Assembly: GCF_900460065.1 (NCBI RefSeq)
Contig: NZ_UAVD01000029.1
Span: forward strand, 62,001-126,000
DNA: 64,000 bases
Reading direction: 5' to 3'
DNA from: Streptomyces griseus
Lineage (GTDB): Bacteria > Actinomycetota > Actinomycetes > Streptomycetales > Streptomycetaceae
Position 1 is the stretch's first letter; every line of letters starts with the position of its first letter. Below the pieces are notes generated by a model. The model was given only the letters and a program-made list of their open reading frames with translations, was not told where the DNA came from and did no database searches. This document shows positions 1 to 8,041 of the stretch, one piece after another. The position numbers were made by a program, and so were the translations under genes.

Positions 1-365
1 AACTGGACCGGCGGGCCCGCGCCGCGGGCCGGAACCTGGTCGCGCTCGCGGCCCACCCCGGCCTCGCCGCGACGGAGCTGGGGCAGGCCGGGCCCCGTCT
101 GGCCGGGCGGAACTGGGCGGCGAGGCTGGAGCGCGCCTCGCGTCTGTACACCCAGCCGGCATCGGCGGGGGCCCTGCCCGTGCTGTACGCCGCGCCCCTG
201 CCGGACGCGCCGGGCGGCTCCTACTACGGCCCAGCCCGCCTGGGCGAGACCCGGGGAGCCCCGGCGCCCGCCCGGTCGTCGCGGCGCGCCCGGGACCCGC
301 TGATGGCACGGGCGCTGTGGGACGAGTCGGCCCGGCTCACCGGGCTGGACGCCGACGCCGTGTGA
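1..365 (+). CDS. Short-chain dehydrogenase/reductase, C-terminal fragment (gene starts before the window)
   Basis: Open from the window edge in the frame beginning at base 3 and ending with TGA at 363-365, giving about 120 residues. The tail reads like the end of retinol-dehydrogenase/protochlorophyllide-reductase-type SDR proteins: a HPGL segment followed by ATELG (the post-catalytic loop), then a PVLYAA segment, a GGSYYGP segment and a final W-ESARLTG helix. These are NAD(P)-dependent cytosolic oxidoreductases with broad alcohol/ketone substrates. The Rossmann and YxxxK catalytic part lies upstream, so the substrate cannot be judged. It is followed 84 bases later by a SnoaL-like gene on the same strand. 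Confidence 0.75.
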   Translation, partial: LDRRARAAGRNLVALAAHPGLAATELGQAGPRLAGRNWAARLERASRLYTQPASAGALPVLYAAPLPDAPGGSYYGPARLGETRGAPAPARSSRRARDPLMARALWDESARLTGLDADAV

Positions 366-449
366 CGCCTCCCCGGTACGGGGCGGCCGGTGCCGGTGCA
401 GAGGCGAAAACACCTCGCGCGGCCCGCGTCGGGTCGGTAGGAAGGGACG

Positions 450-716
450 ATGGACACCGAAGCGCTGGACCCCCTGGAAGCGCTGATCGCCGAGCGGGCC
501 TGTGAGCGGCTGGTCGTCGAGTTCGTGCGCCGACTCGACCTCGGTGAACCGGGCGACGTGGCAGAGCTGTTCACCCCCGACGGGGTCTGGGAGTGGGCCG
601 AGGGGGACCGGCGGATCGAGGGGCGCGAGGCTCTGCGCGGCTACTTCGGCGGACCGACCGAACGGCTGGAGCCCGCCGCGCACCCGCGACCGGGGGACGC
701 CCGGCGCGAGGGGTGA
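450..716 (+). CDS. SnoaL-like / NTF2-fold protein, apparently truncated
   Basis: The 88-residue product starts at ATG 450 behind a GGAAGGGA ribosome-binding site. Residues 10-70 fit the first half of a SnoaL-like domain: an initial helix pair, then ELFTPDGVWEW and IEGREALRGYF, as in NTF2-fold cyclases and hydroxysteroid isomerase-like proteins. Family members normally run to about 130-150 residues. This one stops right after the YFGG segment with a charged, proline/arginine-rich tail, so the second half of the beta-sheet and cone is missing. It is either a frameshifted relic or a short variant. A strong hairpin terminator follows immediately. Function unknown. Confidence 0.5.
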   Translation: MDTEALDPLEALIAERACERLVVEFVRRLDLGEPGDVAELFTPDGVWEWAEGDRRIEGREALRGYFGGPTERLEPAAHPRPGDARREG

Positions 717-724
717 CCGGTGCC

Positions 725-756
725 CGGTGCCCGGCAGGAGGACCTGCCGGGCACCG
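725..756. terminator. Bidirectional hairpin terminator between the SnoaL-like gene and gap
   Basis: A perfect 14-bp inverted repeat (725-738 with 743-756) encloses a 4-base loop AGGA. It lies between two convergent genes (ends at 716 and 787), so it can serve both strands. No T-run follows, as is usual in Streptomyces. Confidence 0.7.
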
Positions 757-786
757 GGGGCGTACGCGCGGGAGGCGTGCGGGGGG

Positions 787-2232
787 TCAGACCGCCGGGG
801 CCGGGAAGGTCGGGTACTCCACGCCGGAGACGTGCTGGACGACCCGGATGACCTGGCACGAGTAGCCGAACTCGTTGTCGTACCAGAGGTAGAGGATCGC
901 GTTGTCGCCGTCGACCTTGGTGGCGCCCGCGTCGACGATCGAGGCGTGCCGCGAGCCGATGAAGTCGCTGGAGACCGCGTCGGGCGCGCTGATGAAGTCG
1001 ATCTGGCGCTTGAGCGGCGAGGCCAGCGACACGTTCCGGAGGTAGTCGAGGACCTCCTCGCGGGTGGTCTCGCGCTCCAGCCGCAGGCTGAGGATGGCGA
1101 TCGAGACGTCCGGCACCGGCACGCGGATCGAGCTGCCGGTGATCGGCGCCTTCAGCTCGGGCAGCGCCTTGGCCACGGCCGAGGCGGCCCCGGTCTCGGT
1201 GATGACCATGTTGAGCGCCGCCGAACGGCCACGGCGGTCCGAGCCGTGGTAATTGTCCAGCAGGTTCTGGTCGTTGGTGTACGAGTGGACGGTCTCCACG
1301 TGCCCGCGCAGCACGCCGTACTCGTCCGCCATCGCCTTCAGCGGCGGCACGATCGCGTTGGTCGTGCAGGACGCGCAGGACAGGATCCGCTCGTCCGGCT
1401 TGACCGTGTCGTGGTTGACGCCGTGCACGATGTTCGGGACGTCGCCCTTGCCCGGCGCGGTGAGCACCACCTTGGCGATGCCCGGCCGGAGGTGGTTGGA
1501 GAGGCCCTCGCGGTCCCGCCACCTGCCGGTGTTGTCGATCAGGATGGCGTCCTTGATGCCGTACGCCGTGTAGTCGACCTCCCTCGGGTCGTCCGAGTAG
1601 ATCATCTGGATCTCGTTGCCATTGGCGATGATCTTGTTGTTCGCCTCGTCCACGGTGATCGTGCCCTGGAACTGGCCGTGGATCGAGTCGCGCCGCAGCA
1701 GCGAGGCGCGCTTGACGATGTCCTGCCCGGAACCCCTGCGGACGACGATGGCCCGCAGGCGCAGACCGTTGCCCGAACCGGCCTTCTCGATGAGCAGGCG
1801 GGCGATGAGCCGGCCGATGCGGCCGAAGCCGTAGAGCACCACGTCACGCGAGGCGCGGCGCTCGATCTTGTTGTCGCCCGTCGCCCCGGCGACGGCCTCC
1901 GCCGTGAACTCCTCGACGGAGAGTCCGCGCCCGTCGGCCCGGTAGGTGGCGGCCAGCATGCCTATGTCGATCTGGGACGGGCCGAGGTCGAGTGTCGTCA
2001 GCGCCCGCAGGAACGGCATCGTCTCGGTGACGGAGAGTTCCTCACCGGCGATCTGCCGGGCGAAGCGGTGGGTCTTGAGGATGCTGACCACCGACTTGTT
2101 CACCAGGGAGCGGCTGTGCAGCAGGACGTTGACGTCCTGCTCGCGGTGCAGCTTCCCGATGATCGGGATCATCGACTCCGCGATCTCCTCGCGGTGCATC
2201 CAGTTGGTGAACGAGTCGTCATTGACAGTCAC
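787..2232 (-). CDS. gap: Glyceraldehyde-3-phosphate dehydrogenase, long form
   Basis: This 481-residue enzyme oxidises glyceraldehyde-3-phosphate with NAD(P) and phosphate in central carbon metabolism in the cytosol. About 125 residues precede the Rossmann fold (LYGFGRIGRLIARLL near residue 133), making it longer than the usual 335-residue form; Streptomyces commonly carries such a long paralogue. The catalytic cysteine sits in SCASCTTNAI, and the following HSYTNDQ, the GAASAVAKALPEL segment and the terminal YDNEFGYS motif are all intact. The start is GTG at 2232 with a weak GAAAG site upstream. It is a single gene, separated by about 410 bases from the divergent conservon. What the N-terminal extension does is unknown. 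Confidence 0.93.
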   Translation of the reverse strand: MTVNDDSFTNWMHREEIAESMIPIIGKLHREQDVNVLLHSRSLVNKSVVSILKTHRFARQIAGEELSVTETMPFLRALTTLDLGPSQIDIGMLAATYRADGRGLSVEEFTAEAVAGATGDNKIERRASRDVVLYGFGRIGRLIARLLIEKAGSGNGLRLRAIVVRRGSGQDIVKRASLLRRDSIHGQFQGTITVDEANNKIIANGNEIQMIYSDDPREVDYTAYGIKDAILIDNTGRWRDREGLSNHLRPGIAKVVLTAPGKGDVPNIVHGVNHDTVKPDERILSCASCTTNAIVPPLKAMADEYGVLRGHVETVHSYTNDQNLLDNYHGSDRRGRSAALNMVITETGAASAVAKALPELKAPITGSSIRVPVPDVSIAILSLRLERETTREEVLDYLRNVSLASPLKRQIDFISAPDAVSSDFIGSRHASIVDAGATKVDGDNAILYLWYDNEFGYSCQVIRVVQHVSGVEYPTFPAPAV

Positions 2233-2644
2233 AAGTTTATCTTTCGAGCTAGGCGGCGCTCATATGCTAACCGGCGGCCTCCTCGCCCCGTCGAGTGGTC
2301 CCCCGCCCGGTGCGGGCTCCCCTCGCCCGGTCCGGGCGGGGCCGGTGCGTCCGGCGCGGTGGCGGCCCGTTCGGCGCTCCGGGGCGAATCGGGGCCAAGG
2401 CGGCCCAATCGGGCGCGCGTGCGAGAGGTCATACCAGAGTGGGACGGATGGCGGGCAAGTTCGACAACTGCCCGTCGCGCATACGTCATTGACGACTACC
2501 GTGTGTGCCCGGTGATCAACGGTGGGCTCACAACGTTCGGGCCTGCCCGACCGATGACCCGCGCCTGACCGACCACCGTAGGGGCCACCGCATGGACGCC
2601 GGCACGACCGCCGGCCCCCGGTGCCCCCTGTACCGAGGACGCTG
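2233..2644. promoter_or_regulatory. Divergent intergenic region between gap and the conservon
   Basis: This 412-bp stretch has no convincing gene and must hold the promoters for gap (leftward) and cvnA (rightward). Short open frames here lack ribosome-binding sites and look like chance frames in GC-rich DNA. The gap-proximal 50 bases are comparatively AT-rich, as expected for a promoter and leader. I see no clear operator palindrome or riboswitch. Confidence 0.4.
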
Positions 2645-4753
2645 ATGTCTCAACTTCGCGCACCCGACGCGCGACCGGACCGCCGTGAAGGCGGGCGGCA
2701 CGGCCGCCCCGGCACGCGCGCCCACACGGCCACGAGCAGGCCGCGCCCCGCAGGGCCTCCCCCCGACGCCCGCATACGGCCCCAGTTGCTGCGGACCGCA
2801 CTGCTCCCGGCCATCGCCGCCGTGCTCAGCGGGGCCGCGGCCGTCATCTTCACCGTCCGCGCCGGCGCCGTCGACGCCTCGCCCAGCCTCTGGGCGGCGC
2901 TCGGCGGATCCGCGGCGCTCGCCGTCGCCGCCGTCGCCGCCGCCTACCTCGGGGCCAACCGCGTCTCGGGTCAGGTGCTCGACCGGGCCCTCGCGCTCCG
3001 GCGCGCCAGCGCCCAGGGCCAGGCCGAGCTGCGACGGGTGATGGAACAGCTCCGCAACGGGGAAACCGTCACCGCCCGACCGCCCGCGCAGCCCGCGGCG
3101 CCCGGCGCCGACGCCTTCGACCTGCTCGGCCAGGAGATGGCACGGGCCCAGGAAGCCTCCGTCGCCGCGGTCGTCCAGGCGTCCCAGCTGTTCAGCAGCG
3201 CCGGCAACGACCAGAAGGTCGAGGTCTTCGTCAACCTCGCGCGACGGCTGCAATCCCTCGTCCACCGCGAGATCCAGATCCTCGACGAGCTGGAGCACGA
3301 GGTCGAGGACCCCGACCTCCTCAAGGGCCTCTTCCACGTCGACCACCTCGCCACCCGGATCCGCCGCCACGCGGAGAACCTCGCCGTGCTCGGCGGAGCC
3401 GTCTCCCGGCGGCAGTGGAGCAACCCGGTCACCATGACCGAGGTGCTCCGCTCGGCCATCGCCGAGGTCGAGCAGTACCCCAGGGTCAAGCTGGTCCCGC
3501 CGATGGAGGGCACCCTGCGCGGCCACGCCGTCGCCGACGTGATCCACCTGCTGGCCGAGCTGGTCGAGAACGCCACGGTCTTCTCCGCCCCGCACACCCA
3601 GGTCCTGCTCCGCGTCCAGCACGTCACCGCCGGCCTCGCCCTGGAGGTGGAGGACCGCGGGCTGGGGATGCCGGACCACGAGCAGAGGCGGATGAACGCC
3701 CTGCTCTCCGACCCCGACCAGGTCAACGTCGCCCACCTGCTCCAGGACGGGCGGATCGGCCTGTTCGTCGTCTCGGCCCTGGCCCGCCGCCACGGCATCG
3801 CCGTCCGCCTCCAGAGCAACATCTACGGCGGTACGCAGGCGGTGCTCGTCCTCCCGCAGTCGCTGCTCGGGACCGACCCCGACGCCCCGCCCTCGCCCGA
3901 CGCCGTGCCCGTGCCGCCCCCGGGCGCCGTGCACCGGCCGCCGGTCGAGCCCCAGGCGCCGGCCGTCCCGCCGCGGAGCGGTGCGGCCCGTCCCTCCGAG
4001 GACGGCTCGCACCGGAGGCCCGGCCGCGAGCAGGACGCCGGACCGCGACCGCCGGCGGACGACCCCCCGCGCAACGGCCCGCCGCAACCGCCCGCGGGCG
4101 AGGCCCCGCCCCTCCCGCTGCGCGCCGAACGCATCGACCGCCCCGCGTCGCCCGCCTCCCCGCCCGAGCAGGACGACCGCTCCGCCCACGAGCGCGACGA
4201 CCGCCCGGCTCCGTCCTCCCGGCCCGAACTGCCCAAGCGGACGAACCAGGAATCCCTCGTCCCCCAGTTGCGCGAGGCACCCGCCCCGCGCGTCGAGGAC
4301 GAGCACGCCCTGCACGACCCGGGCCTCATGGCCGCCTTCCGGCGCGGCGTCGATCTCGCCGAGGCCCAGACCGCCCAGGAGGAGAGCCCCGACGGCGGAT
4401 ACGGGGCCCCCGGCGGCACGGGGGCCGGGGGGCAGGCCGCCCTCGACGCCCCGCTGGAATCCCTCTCGCCCCTTCCCGTACGCGGAGCGACCGTCCAGCC
4501 CGGCCTCCCCGGCCCGGCCGGGGAGCCGCGGCCGGAACACGCGCTGCCCGCGGCCGGCCTGCCCGTACCGGACAGCTACCCGCCCGACGCGTACCCGCAC
4601 GACAGCCCCCCGTACGGGCGCGGCGCCCACGACCGGAGCGCCCACGACCGCGAACCGGGCGAACCCGGAGCGTTCGCGGCCGACCCCTTCCTGCCGGGCC
4701 GGATCCTCCCGGAACCGCGCAAAGACGCCACCTTCAAGGAGCAGACACCATGA
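2645..4753 (+). CDS. cvnA: Conservon protein CvnA: membrane sensor kinase-like ATPase
   Basis: The product is a 702-residue protein. Two hydrophobic segments (about residues 45-70 and 80-100) anchor it in the membrane. They are followed by a helical dimerisation-like region and a GHKL ATPase domain with the N-box ELVENATVFS, a G1-like DRGLGMP and a G2-like GLFVVSALARRHGI. The last 260 residues are proline/arginine-rich and probably disordered. In conservons, CvnA is proposed to act as a receptor that signals through CvnB, CvnC and the GTPase CvnD, in a G-protein-coupled-receptor-like manner. ATG 2645 is preferred over the in-frame GTG 2621 because GAGGAC lies at the right distance. The stop overlaps the cvnB start (ATGA). 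Confidence 0.9.
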   Translation: MSQLRAPDARPDRREGGRHGRPGTRAHTATSRPRPAGPPPDARIRPQLLRTALLPAIAAVLSGAAAVIFTVRAGAVDASPSLWAALGGSAALAVAAVAAAYLGANRVSGQVLDRALALRRASAQGQAELRRVMEQLRNGETVTARPPAQPAAPGADAFDLLGQEMARAQEASVAAVVQASQLFSSAGNDQKVEVFVNLARRLQSLVHREIQILDELEHEVEDPDLLKGLFHVDHLATRIRRHAENLAVLGGAVSRRQWSNPVTMTEVLRSAIAEVEQYPRVKLVPPMEGTLRGHAVADVIHLLAELVENATVFSAPHTQVLLRVQHVTAGLALEVEDRGLGMPDHEQRRMNALLSDPDQVNVAHLLQDGRIGLFVVSALARRHGIAVRLQSNIYGGTQAVLVLPQSLLGTDPDAPPSPDAVPVPPPGAVHRPPVEPQAPAVPPRSGAARPSEDGSHRRPGREQDAGPRPPADDPPRNGPPQPPAGEAPPLPLRAERIDRPASPASPPEQDDRSAHERDDRPAPSSRPELPKRTNQESLVPQLREAPAPRVEDEHALHDPGLMAAFRRGVDLAEAQTAQEESPDGGYGAPGGTGAGGQAALDAPLESLSPLPVRGATVQPGLPGPAGEPRPEHALPAAGLPVPDSYPPDAYPHDSPPYGRGAHDRSAHDREPGEPGAFAADPFLPGRILPEPRKDATFKEQTP

Positions 4754-5184
4754 CGACCGACATGCCGTCCGGCCAGGTCACGGACCTGGACTGGCTGCTG
4801 AGCGGACTGGTCCAGCGCGTGCCCTACACGCGCAGCGCGGTCCTCCTCTCCGCCGACGGGCTGGTGAAATCCGTGCACGGCATGGACCCCGACAGCGCCG
4901 ACCACATGGCGGCCCTGGCCGCCGGGCTCTACTCGCTGGGCCGCAGTGCCGGGGCCCGCTTCGGCGACAACGGGGACGTCCGGCAGGTGGTCGTCGAACT
5001 GGACTCCACCCTCCTGTTCGTCTCCACCGCCGGATCCGGCACCTGCCTCGCCGTCCTCTCGGGGCGCGAGGCGGACGCCGCGGTGCTCGGCTACGAGATG
5101 GCGATGCTGGTCAAGAGTGTCCGCCCCTATCTGACGACCCCGTTGCGGCAGCCGGCCGGGTCGCAGTTCACCCCGGGGCACTGA
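4750..5184 (+). CDS. cvnB: Conservon protein CvnB: roadblock/LC7 domain protein
   Basis: A 144-residue single-domain protein with the roadblock/LC7 pattern: an N-terminal helix (LDWLLSGLVQRVP), a strand with SADGLVKSVHG, a central HMAALAAGLYSLG helix, and alternating strands QVVVELDSTLLFV and CLAVLS. Roadblock proteins regulate small GTPases and in conservons bind CvnD and CvnA. The start overlaps the cvnA stop by 4 bases, implying translational coupling, and cvnC starts 2 bases after its stop. Confidence 0.92.
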   Translation: MTTDMPSGQVTDLDWLLSGLVQRVPYTRSAVLLSADGLVKSVHGMDPDSADHMAALAAGLYSLGRSAGARFGDNGDVRQVVVELDSTLLFVSTAGSGTCLAVLSGREADAAVLGYEMAMLVKSVRPYLTTPLRQPAGSQFTPGH

Positions 5185-5186
5185 GG

Positions 5187-5558
5187 ATGCCGGCCCCGCA
5201 GGACGGGCCCCTGCTCGACGACGCGGCCGGCCGGCTGATCCGCCCGTACACGATCAGCAACGGCCGCACCCGGCCGTCCACCGCGTTCGACCTGCTGTCC
5301 CTGATCATGGCCACGGGCATCGAGCCGGACATTCCGCTCGGCCCGGAGCACGCCGTGGCCCTCGGCATGTGTGAAGGGCCGATGTCCGTCGCCGAGATCG
5401 CCGCGCACCTCCGGCTGCCCGCGGTCGTCGCCAAGGTCATCCTCTCCGACCTGGTGGCCTGCGGCGCGGTCACCGCGCACGCCCCCGCTTTCCACGACAT
5501 GCCCACCGACCGATCCCTGCTGGAGGCAGTACTCGATGGTTTACGACGACAGCTCTGA
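5187..5558 (+). CDS. cvnC: Conservon protein CvnC: DUF742 protein
   Basis: This 123-residue protein carries the DUF742 signature: a LIRPYTISNGRTRP segment near the start, then FDLLSLI, then a winged-helix-like half (MSVAEIAAHLRLPAVVAKVILSDL) ending in LLEAVLDGLRRQL. It is a soluble component of the conservon signalling complex, with no catalytic motif. GAGG before ATG 5187 is part of the cvnB stop region. Its 3' end overlaps the cvnD start by 23 bases, typical of the tight cvnB-C-D arrangement. Confidence 0.92.
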   Translation: MPAPQDGPLLDDAAGRLIRPYTISNGRTRPSTAFDLLSLIMATGIEPDIPLGPEHAVALGMCEGPMSVAEIAAHLRLPAVVAKVILSDLVACGAVTAHAPAFHDMPTDRSLLEAVLDGLRRQL

Positions 5559-6159
5559 CCGCACCCGAACCTCCGCGTTCTTCCCCGTGGCACTCAAGGT
5601 CCTGGTCGCCGGTGGATTCGGCGTCGGCAAGACGACGTTCGTGGGCGCGGTCAGCGAGATCGCCCCGCTGTCCACCGAGGAACTGCTGACCCAGGTCAGT
5701 GTGGGGACGGACAACCTGGAGGGGGTCGAGTCCAAGACGGCCACCACCGTCGCCATGGACTTCGGCCGCATCACCCTCTCCGAGCAGCACGTGCTCTACC
5801 TGTTCGGCACACCGGGCCAGGAACGCTTCTGGTTCATGTGGGACGAACTCTCCCAGGGCGCCCTCGGCGCCGTGGTGCTGGCCGACACCCGGCGCCTCGC
5901 CGAATGCTTCGCCGCCGTGGACTTCTTCGAACGGCGCGGCATCGGATTCATCGTCGCCGTCAACGAGTTCGACGGCGCCTACCGCTACGAGCCGGACGAG
6001 GTCCGCGCCGCGCTCGACCTCGGGCCCGAGGTCCCCGTCGTCCTGTGCGACGCCCGGATCGCGAGCTCCGGCACGGGCGCCCTCGTCACCCTCGTACAGC
6101 ACCTCATCAACGCCACCACGGCGCCCGCACCGCTGCAGACCTTCGGAGCCCACCCGTGA
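5536..6159 (+). CDS. cvnD: Conservon protein CvnD: Ras-like GTPase
   Basis: A 207-residue GTP-binding protein. The P-loop GGFGVGKTTF lies near residue 23, a switch-I-like threonine segment (ESKTATTVAMDFG) follows, and switch II is LFGTPGQERFWFMW, close to Arf/Ras enzymes. VAVNEFDG occupies the NKxD position as NEFD, so the base-specificity motif is non-canonical, as is common in this family. It is the switch of the conservon and is expected to cycle under CvnB control. ATG 5536 lies inside the cvnC end behind GGAGGCAG. Confidence 0.92.
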   Translation: MVYDDSSDRTRTSAFFPVALKVLVAGGFGVGKTTFVGAVSEIAPLSTEELLTQVSVGTDNLEGVESKTATTVAMDFGRITLSEQHVLYLFGTPGQERFWFMWDELSQGALGAVVLADTRRLAECFAAVDFFERRGIGFIVAVNEFDGAYRYEPDEVRAALDLGPEVPVVLCDARIASSGTGALVTLVQHLINATTAPAPLQTFGAHP

Positions 6160-6740
6160 CGTCCTTCGCCACCGGCCGGATGCTCCTCACGCCCACCGAC
6201 CGGCACGGTCCGGCCCGCGCCGAACGGCTGCGCAGACTGGACCTGGGCGAACGCCCCGACGCCTCCTACGACAACTTCGACGCCTTCGCCGACAAGGTGG
6301 CCGAAGTCACCGCCTCCCCCTTCTCGATGGTCAACTTCATCGACGAGAACCGGCAGTTCTTCGCCGGACTGCACACTCCGACGGGCAACCGCGGTGGCCG
6401 GGAGCTCGGTTCGGCCGCGGCGGGCAGCAACCGCAGCAGCCGGTACATGGCCCGCGACCACGGCTACTGCCCGCACGTCCTCGTCCGGCGCAAGGCCCTC
6501 GTCCTGGACGACGTCTGCGACTACCCGCGCTTCGCGGGGAATCCGGTGGTGGACGACATAGGCATCCGCTCCTACCTCGGGGCGCCGCTGATCGACCGCA
6601 CCGGCATCGCGCTGGGCACCGTCTGTGCCGTCGACACCGTGCCGCGCCCCTGGGGGCGGGCCGGGCTCGACACCATCAAGTCGCTCGCCCATGAGCTCGT
6701 CCGCCAGATCGACGACCGGGAGGGCCACCACCCCATCTGA
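6156..6740 (+). CDS. GAF domain protein, last gene of the conservon
   Basis: The product is 194 residues and starts at GTG 6156, overlapping the cvnD stop (GTGA). The GAF fold is visible as SPFSMVNFIDENRQFFAG, a CPHVLVRRKALVLDDV strand-helix, and IRSYLGAPLIDRTGIALGTVCAVD. GAF domains bind small molecules or sense redox and gas ligands. Some conservons have a cytochrome P450 (CvnE) after cvnD; here the extra gene is this sensor-like protein. It probably supplies an input to, or output from, the CvnA-D switch. The ligand cannot be predicted from sequence. Confidence 0.85.
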   Translation: MTSFATGRMLLTPTDRHGPARAERLRRLDLGERPDASYDNFDAFADKVAEVTASPFSMVNFIDENRQFFAGLHTPTGNRGGRELGSAAAGSNRSSRYMARDHGYCPHVLVRRKALVLDDVCDYPRFAGNPVVDDIGIRSYLGAPLIDRTGIALGTVCAVDTVPRPWGRAGLDTIKSLAHELVRQIDDREGHHPI

Positions 6741-6762
6741 CCCCCCGCAGCCGGTGCCGTTC

Positions 6763-7923
6763 TCAACTCCCGGGCGGCGCACCGGTGCTGCCCCGCAGGA
6801 CCACGTTCCCCTCGATCCGCAGCACCCGGGAGCGTCCCGCCCCCGAAGGCGTCCGCAACGCGAGGGCGATGACCTGCTCGCCCATCTCCGTGAGCGGCAG
6901 CGCCACCGTGGTCAGCGGCGGCGACACCTCACGCACGACGGGAATGTCGTCGAACCCCGCCAGCGACATGTCCTCGGGAACACGTACGCCGGCCTCCCGC
7001 AGCGCGGCGAGCGCTCCGACGGCCATCACGTCGGTCACCGCGAACACACAGGTGGGCCGCGAGCCCCCGGAGGCCAGCAGCTGTCGTGCCGCCGCGTGTC
7101 CGCCCTCCCGGGTGAACGCACCCCGCACCACGCGCTCCAGCGTGATGCCCGCCCGTGCGAGCCCCTCACGAAAGCCCGCCAACCGGTCGGCCACGGTGGT
7201 CAGTTCGGGAGGACCGCTGAGCACCGCGAACTCCCGGTGGCCCAGCGCCACCAGTGAGGCCGCGAGTGCCGCGGCCCCGGCCCGGTTCTCCGGCTGCACG
7301 GTGTCCACCCGCATGCTCCGGTGCCGGCTGACCACCGCGACCCGCCCGCCCGCCCGGACGTACGGCTCCAGCTCCGCGTCCATCGCCCGCTCCCAGGCGC
7401 GGTCCTGGAAGCCGGAGCCGATCAGCAGGATGGCCCGGGCGCGCTGGGCCCGCAGCATCGAGACGTACGCGATCTCCCGGGCGGGCTCGCGGAAGGTGGA
7501 GGCCAGCATCACCAGCAGGTCCTGTTCGGCGGCGGCGCGCATCACTCCGCCGGCGATGCCCGCGAAGTACGGGTCGCCGACGTCGTGGCAGATCAGCCCG
7601 ACCGTGCGGTTGCCCTCGGGGCTCGCGAGGGCCTGGGCGTGGGCGTTGGGGATGTAGCCGAGGAGATCGGCCGCCGCGCGGACCCGCCCGCGCAGGTCGT
7701 CGCGGACCCGGGCGGTGCCGTTCAGCGCCCGGGAGGCGGTGGCGAGCGAGACGCCCGCCTCGCGCGCGACGGCGTCGAGCGTCACATGGGCGGCGGGGGC
7801 CCGGCGTCGCGTATCGGGATGGACCGGTGTTTCCCGTTCACTCAACTCGACCCCCAGGGGTGCGGTGGTGGCAGGGCCCCGAAACTTCGGGACGACCTCT
7901 TGACCGTGCGAGCGAGCAGTCAT
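6763..7923 (-). CDS. LacI-family transcriptional repressor
   Basis: This 386-residue regulator has an unusually long leader of about 45 residues before the helix-turn-helix (VTLDAVAREAGVSLATASRA), then the hinge helix and a periplasmic-binding-protein-like effector domain (TVGLICHDVGDPYFAGIAGGV onwards; GSRPTCVFAVTDVMAVGAL near the C-terminus). LacI proteins repress sugar and nutrient genes until an inducer binds. A perfect 16-bp palindrome lies 20 bases upstream of its start codon, between it and the divergent ABC importer, so it very likely represses itself and that operon. The same palindrome recurs at 15850-15863. The effector is unknown. The start could lie further downstream than ATG 7923, since no strong ribosome site precedes it. 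Confidence 0.9.
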   Translation of the reverse strand: MTARSHGQEVVPKFRGPATTAPLGVELSERETPVHPDTRRRAPAAHVTLDAVAREAGVSLATASRALNGTARVRDDLRGRVRAAADLLGYIPNAHAQALASPEGNRTVGLICHDVGDPYFAGIAGGVMRAAAEQDLLVMLASTFREPAREIAYVSMLRAQRARAILLIGSGFQDRAWERAMDAELEPYVRAGGRVAVVSRHRSMRVDTVQPENRAGAAALAASLVALGHREFAVLSGPPELTTVADRLAGFREGLARAGITLERVVRGAFTREGGHAAARQLLASGGSRPTCVFAVTDVMAVGALAALREAGVRVPEDMSLAGFDDIPVVREVSPPLTTVALPLTEMGEQVIALALRTPSGAGRSRVLRIEGNVVLRGSTGAPPGS

Positions 7924-7942
7924 TAGCGTGGCGGCACCTTAC

Positions 7943-7969
7943 CAGAAAGCGCTTTCTGAAAGCGCCTTC
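7943..7969. promoter_or_regulatory. LacI-type operator: palindrome plus overlapping second half-site
   Basis: 7943-7958 reads CAGAAAGCGCTTTCTG, a perfect 16-bp palindrome with the central CG typical of LacI-family operators. A second, imperfect copy (CTGAAAGCGCCTTC, 7956-7969) overlaps it. It sits between the divergent repressor and importer genes. The identical 14-bp core occurs again at 15850-15863. Confidence 0.8.
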
Positions 7970-8041
7970 ACGGTGCGGGTCCGCAGCATCGCACCCTTGC
8001 GCAGGTCTCCACAACTGCCCCCGAAGTCCAGGGAGTTCACC

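Noticed and set aside
502..2568. Long plus-strand open frame (about 688 codons) opposite gap
   Set aside because: It is the antisense shadow of the GAPDH gene: composition is Arg/Val/Asp-rich without motifs, and the minus strand encodes a full recognised enzyme.
2621..2644. Upstream GTG start for cvnA
   Set aside because: ATG 2645 has GAGGAC at proper spacing; the GTG has none.
7970..8041. Thiamine (TPP) riboswitch in front of the THI5-like importer
   Set aside because: No room for, and no match to, the conserved CTGAGA core; the region is filled by the LacI-type operator and leader.
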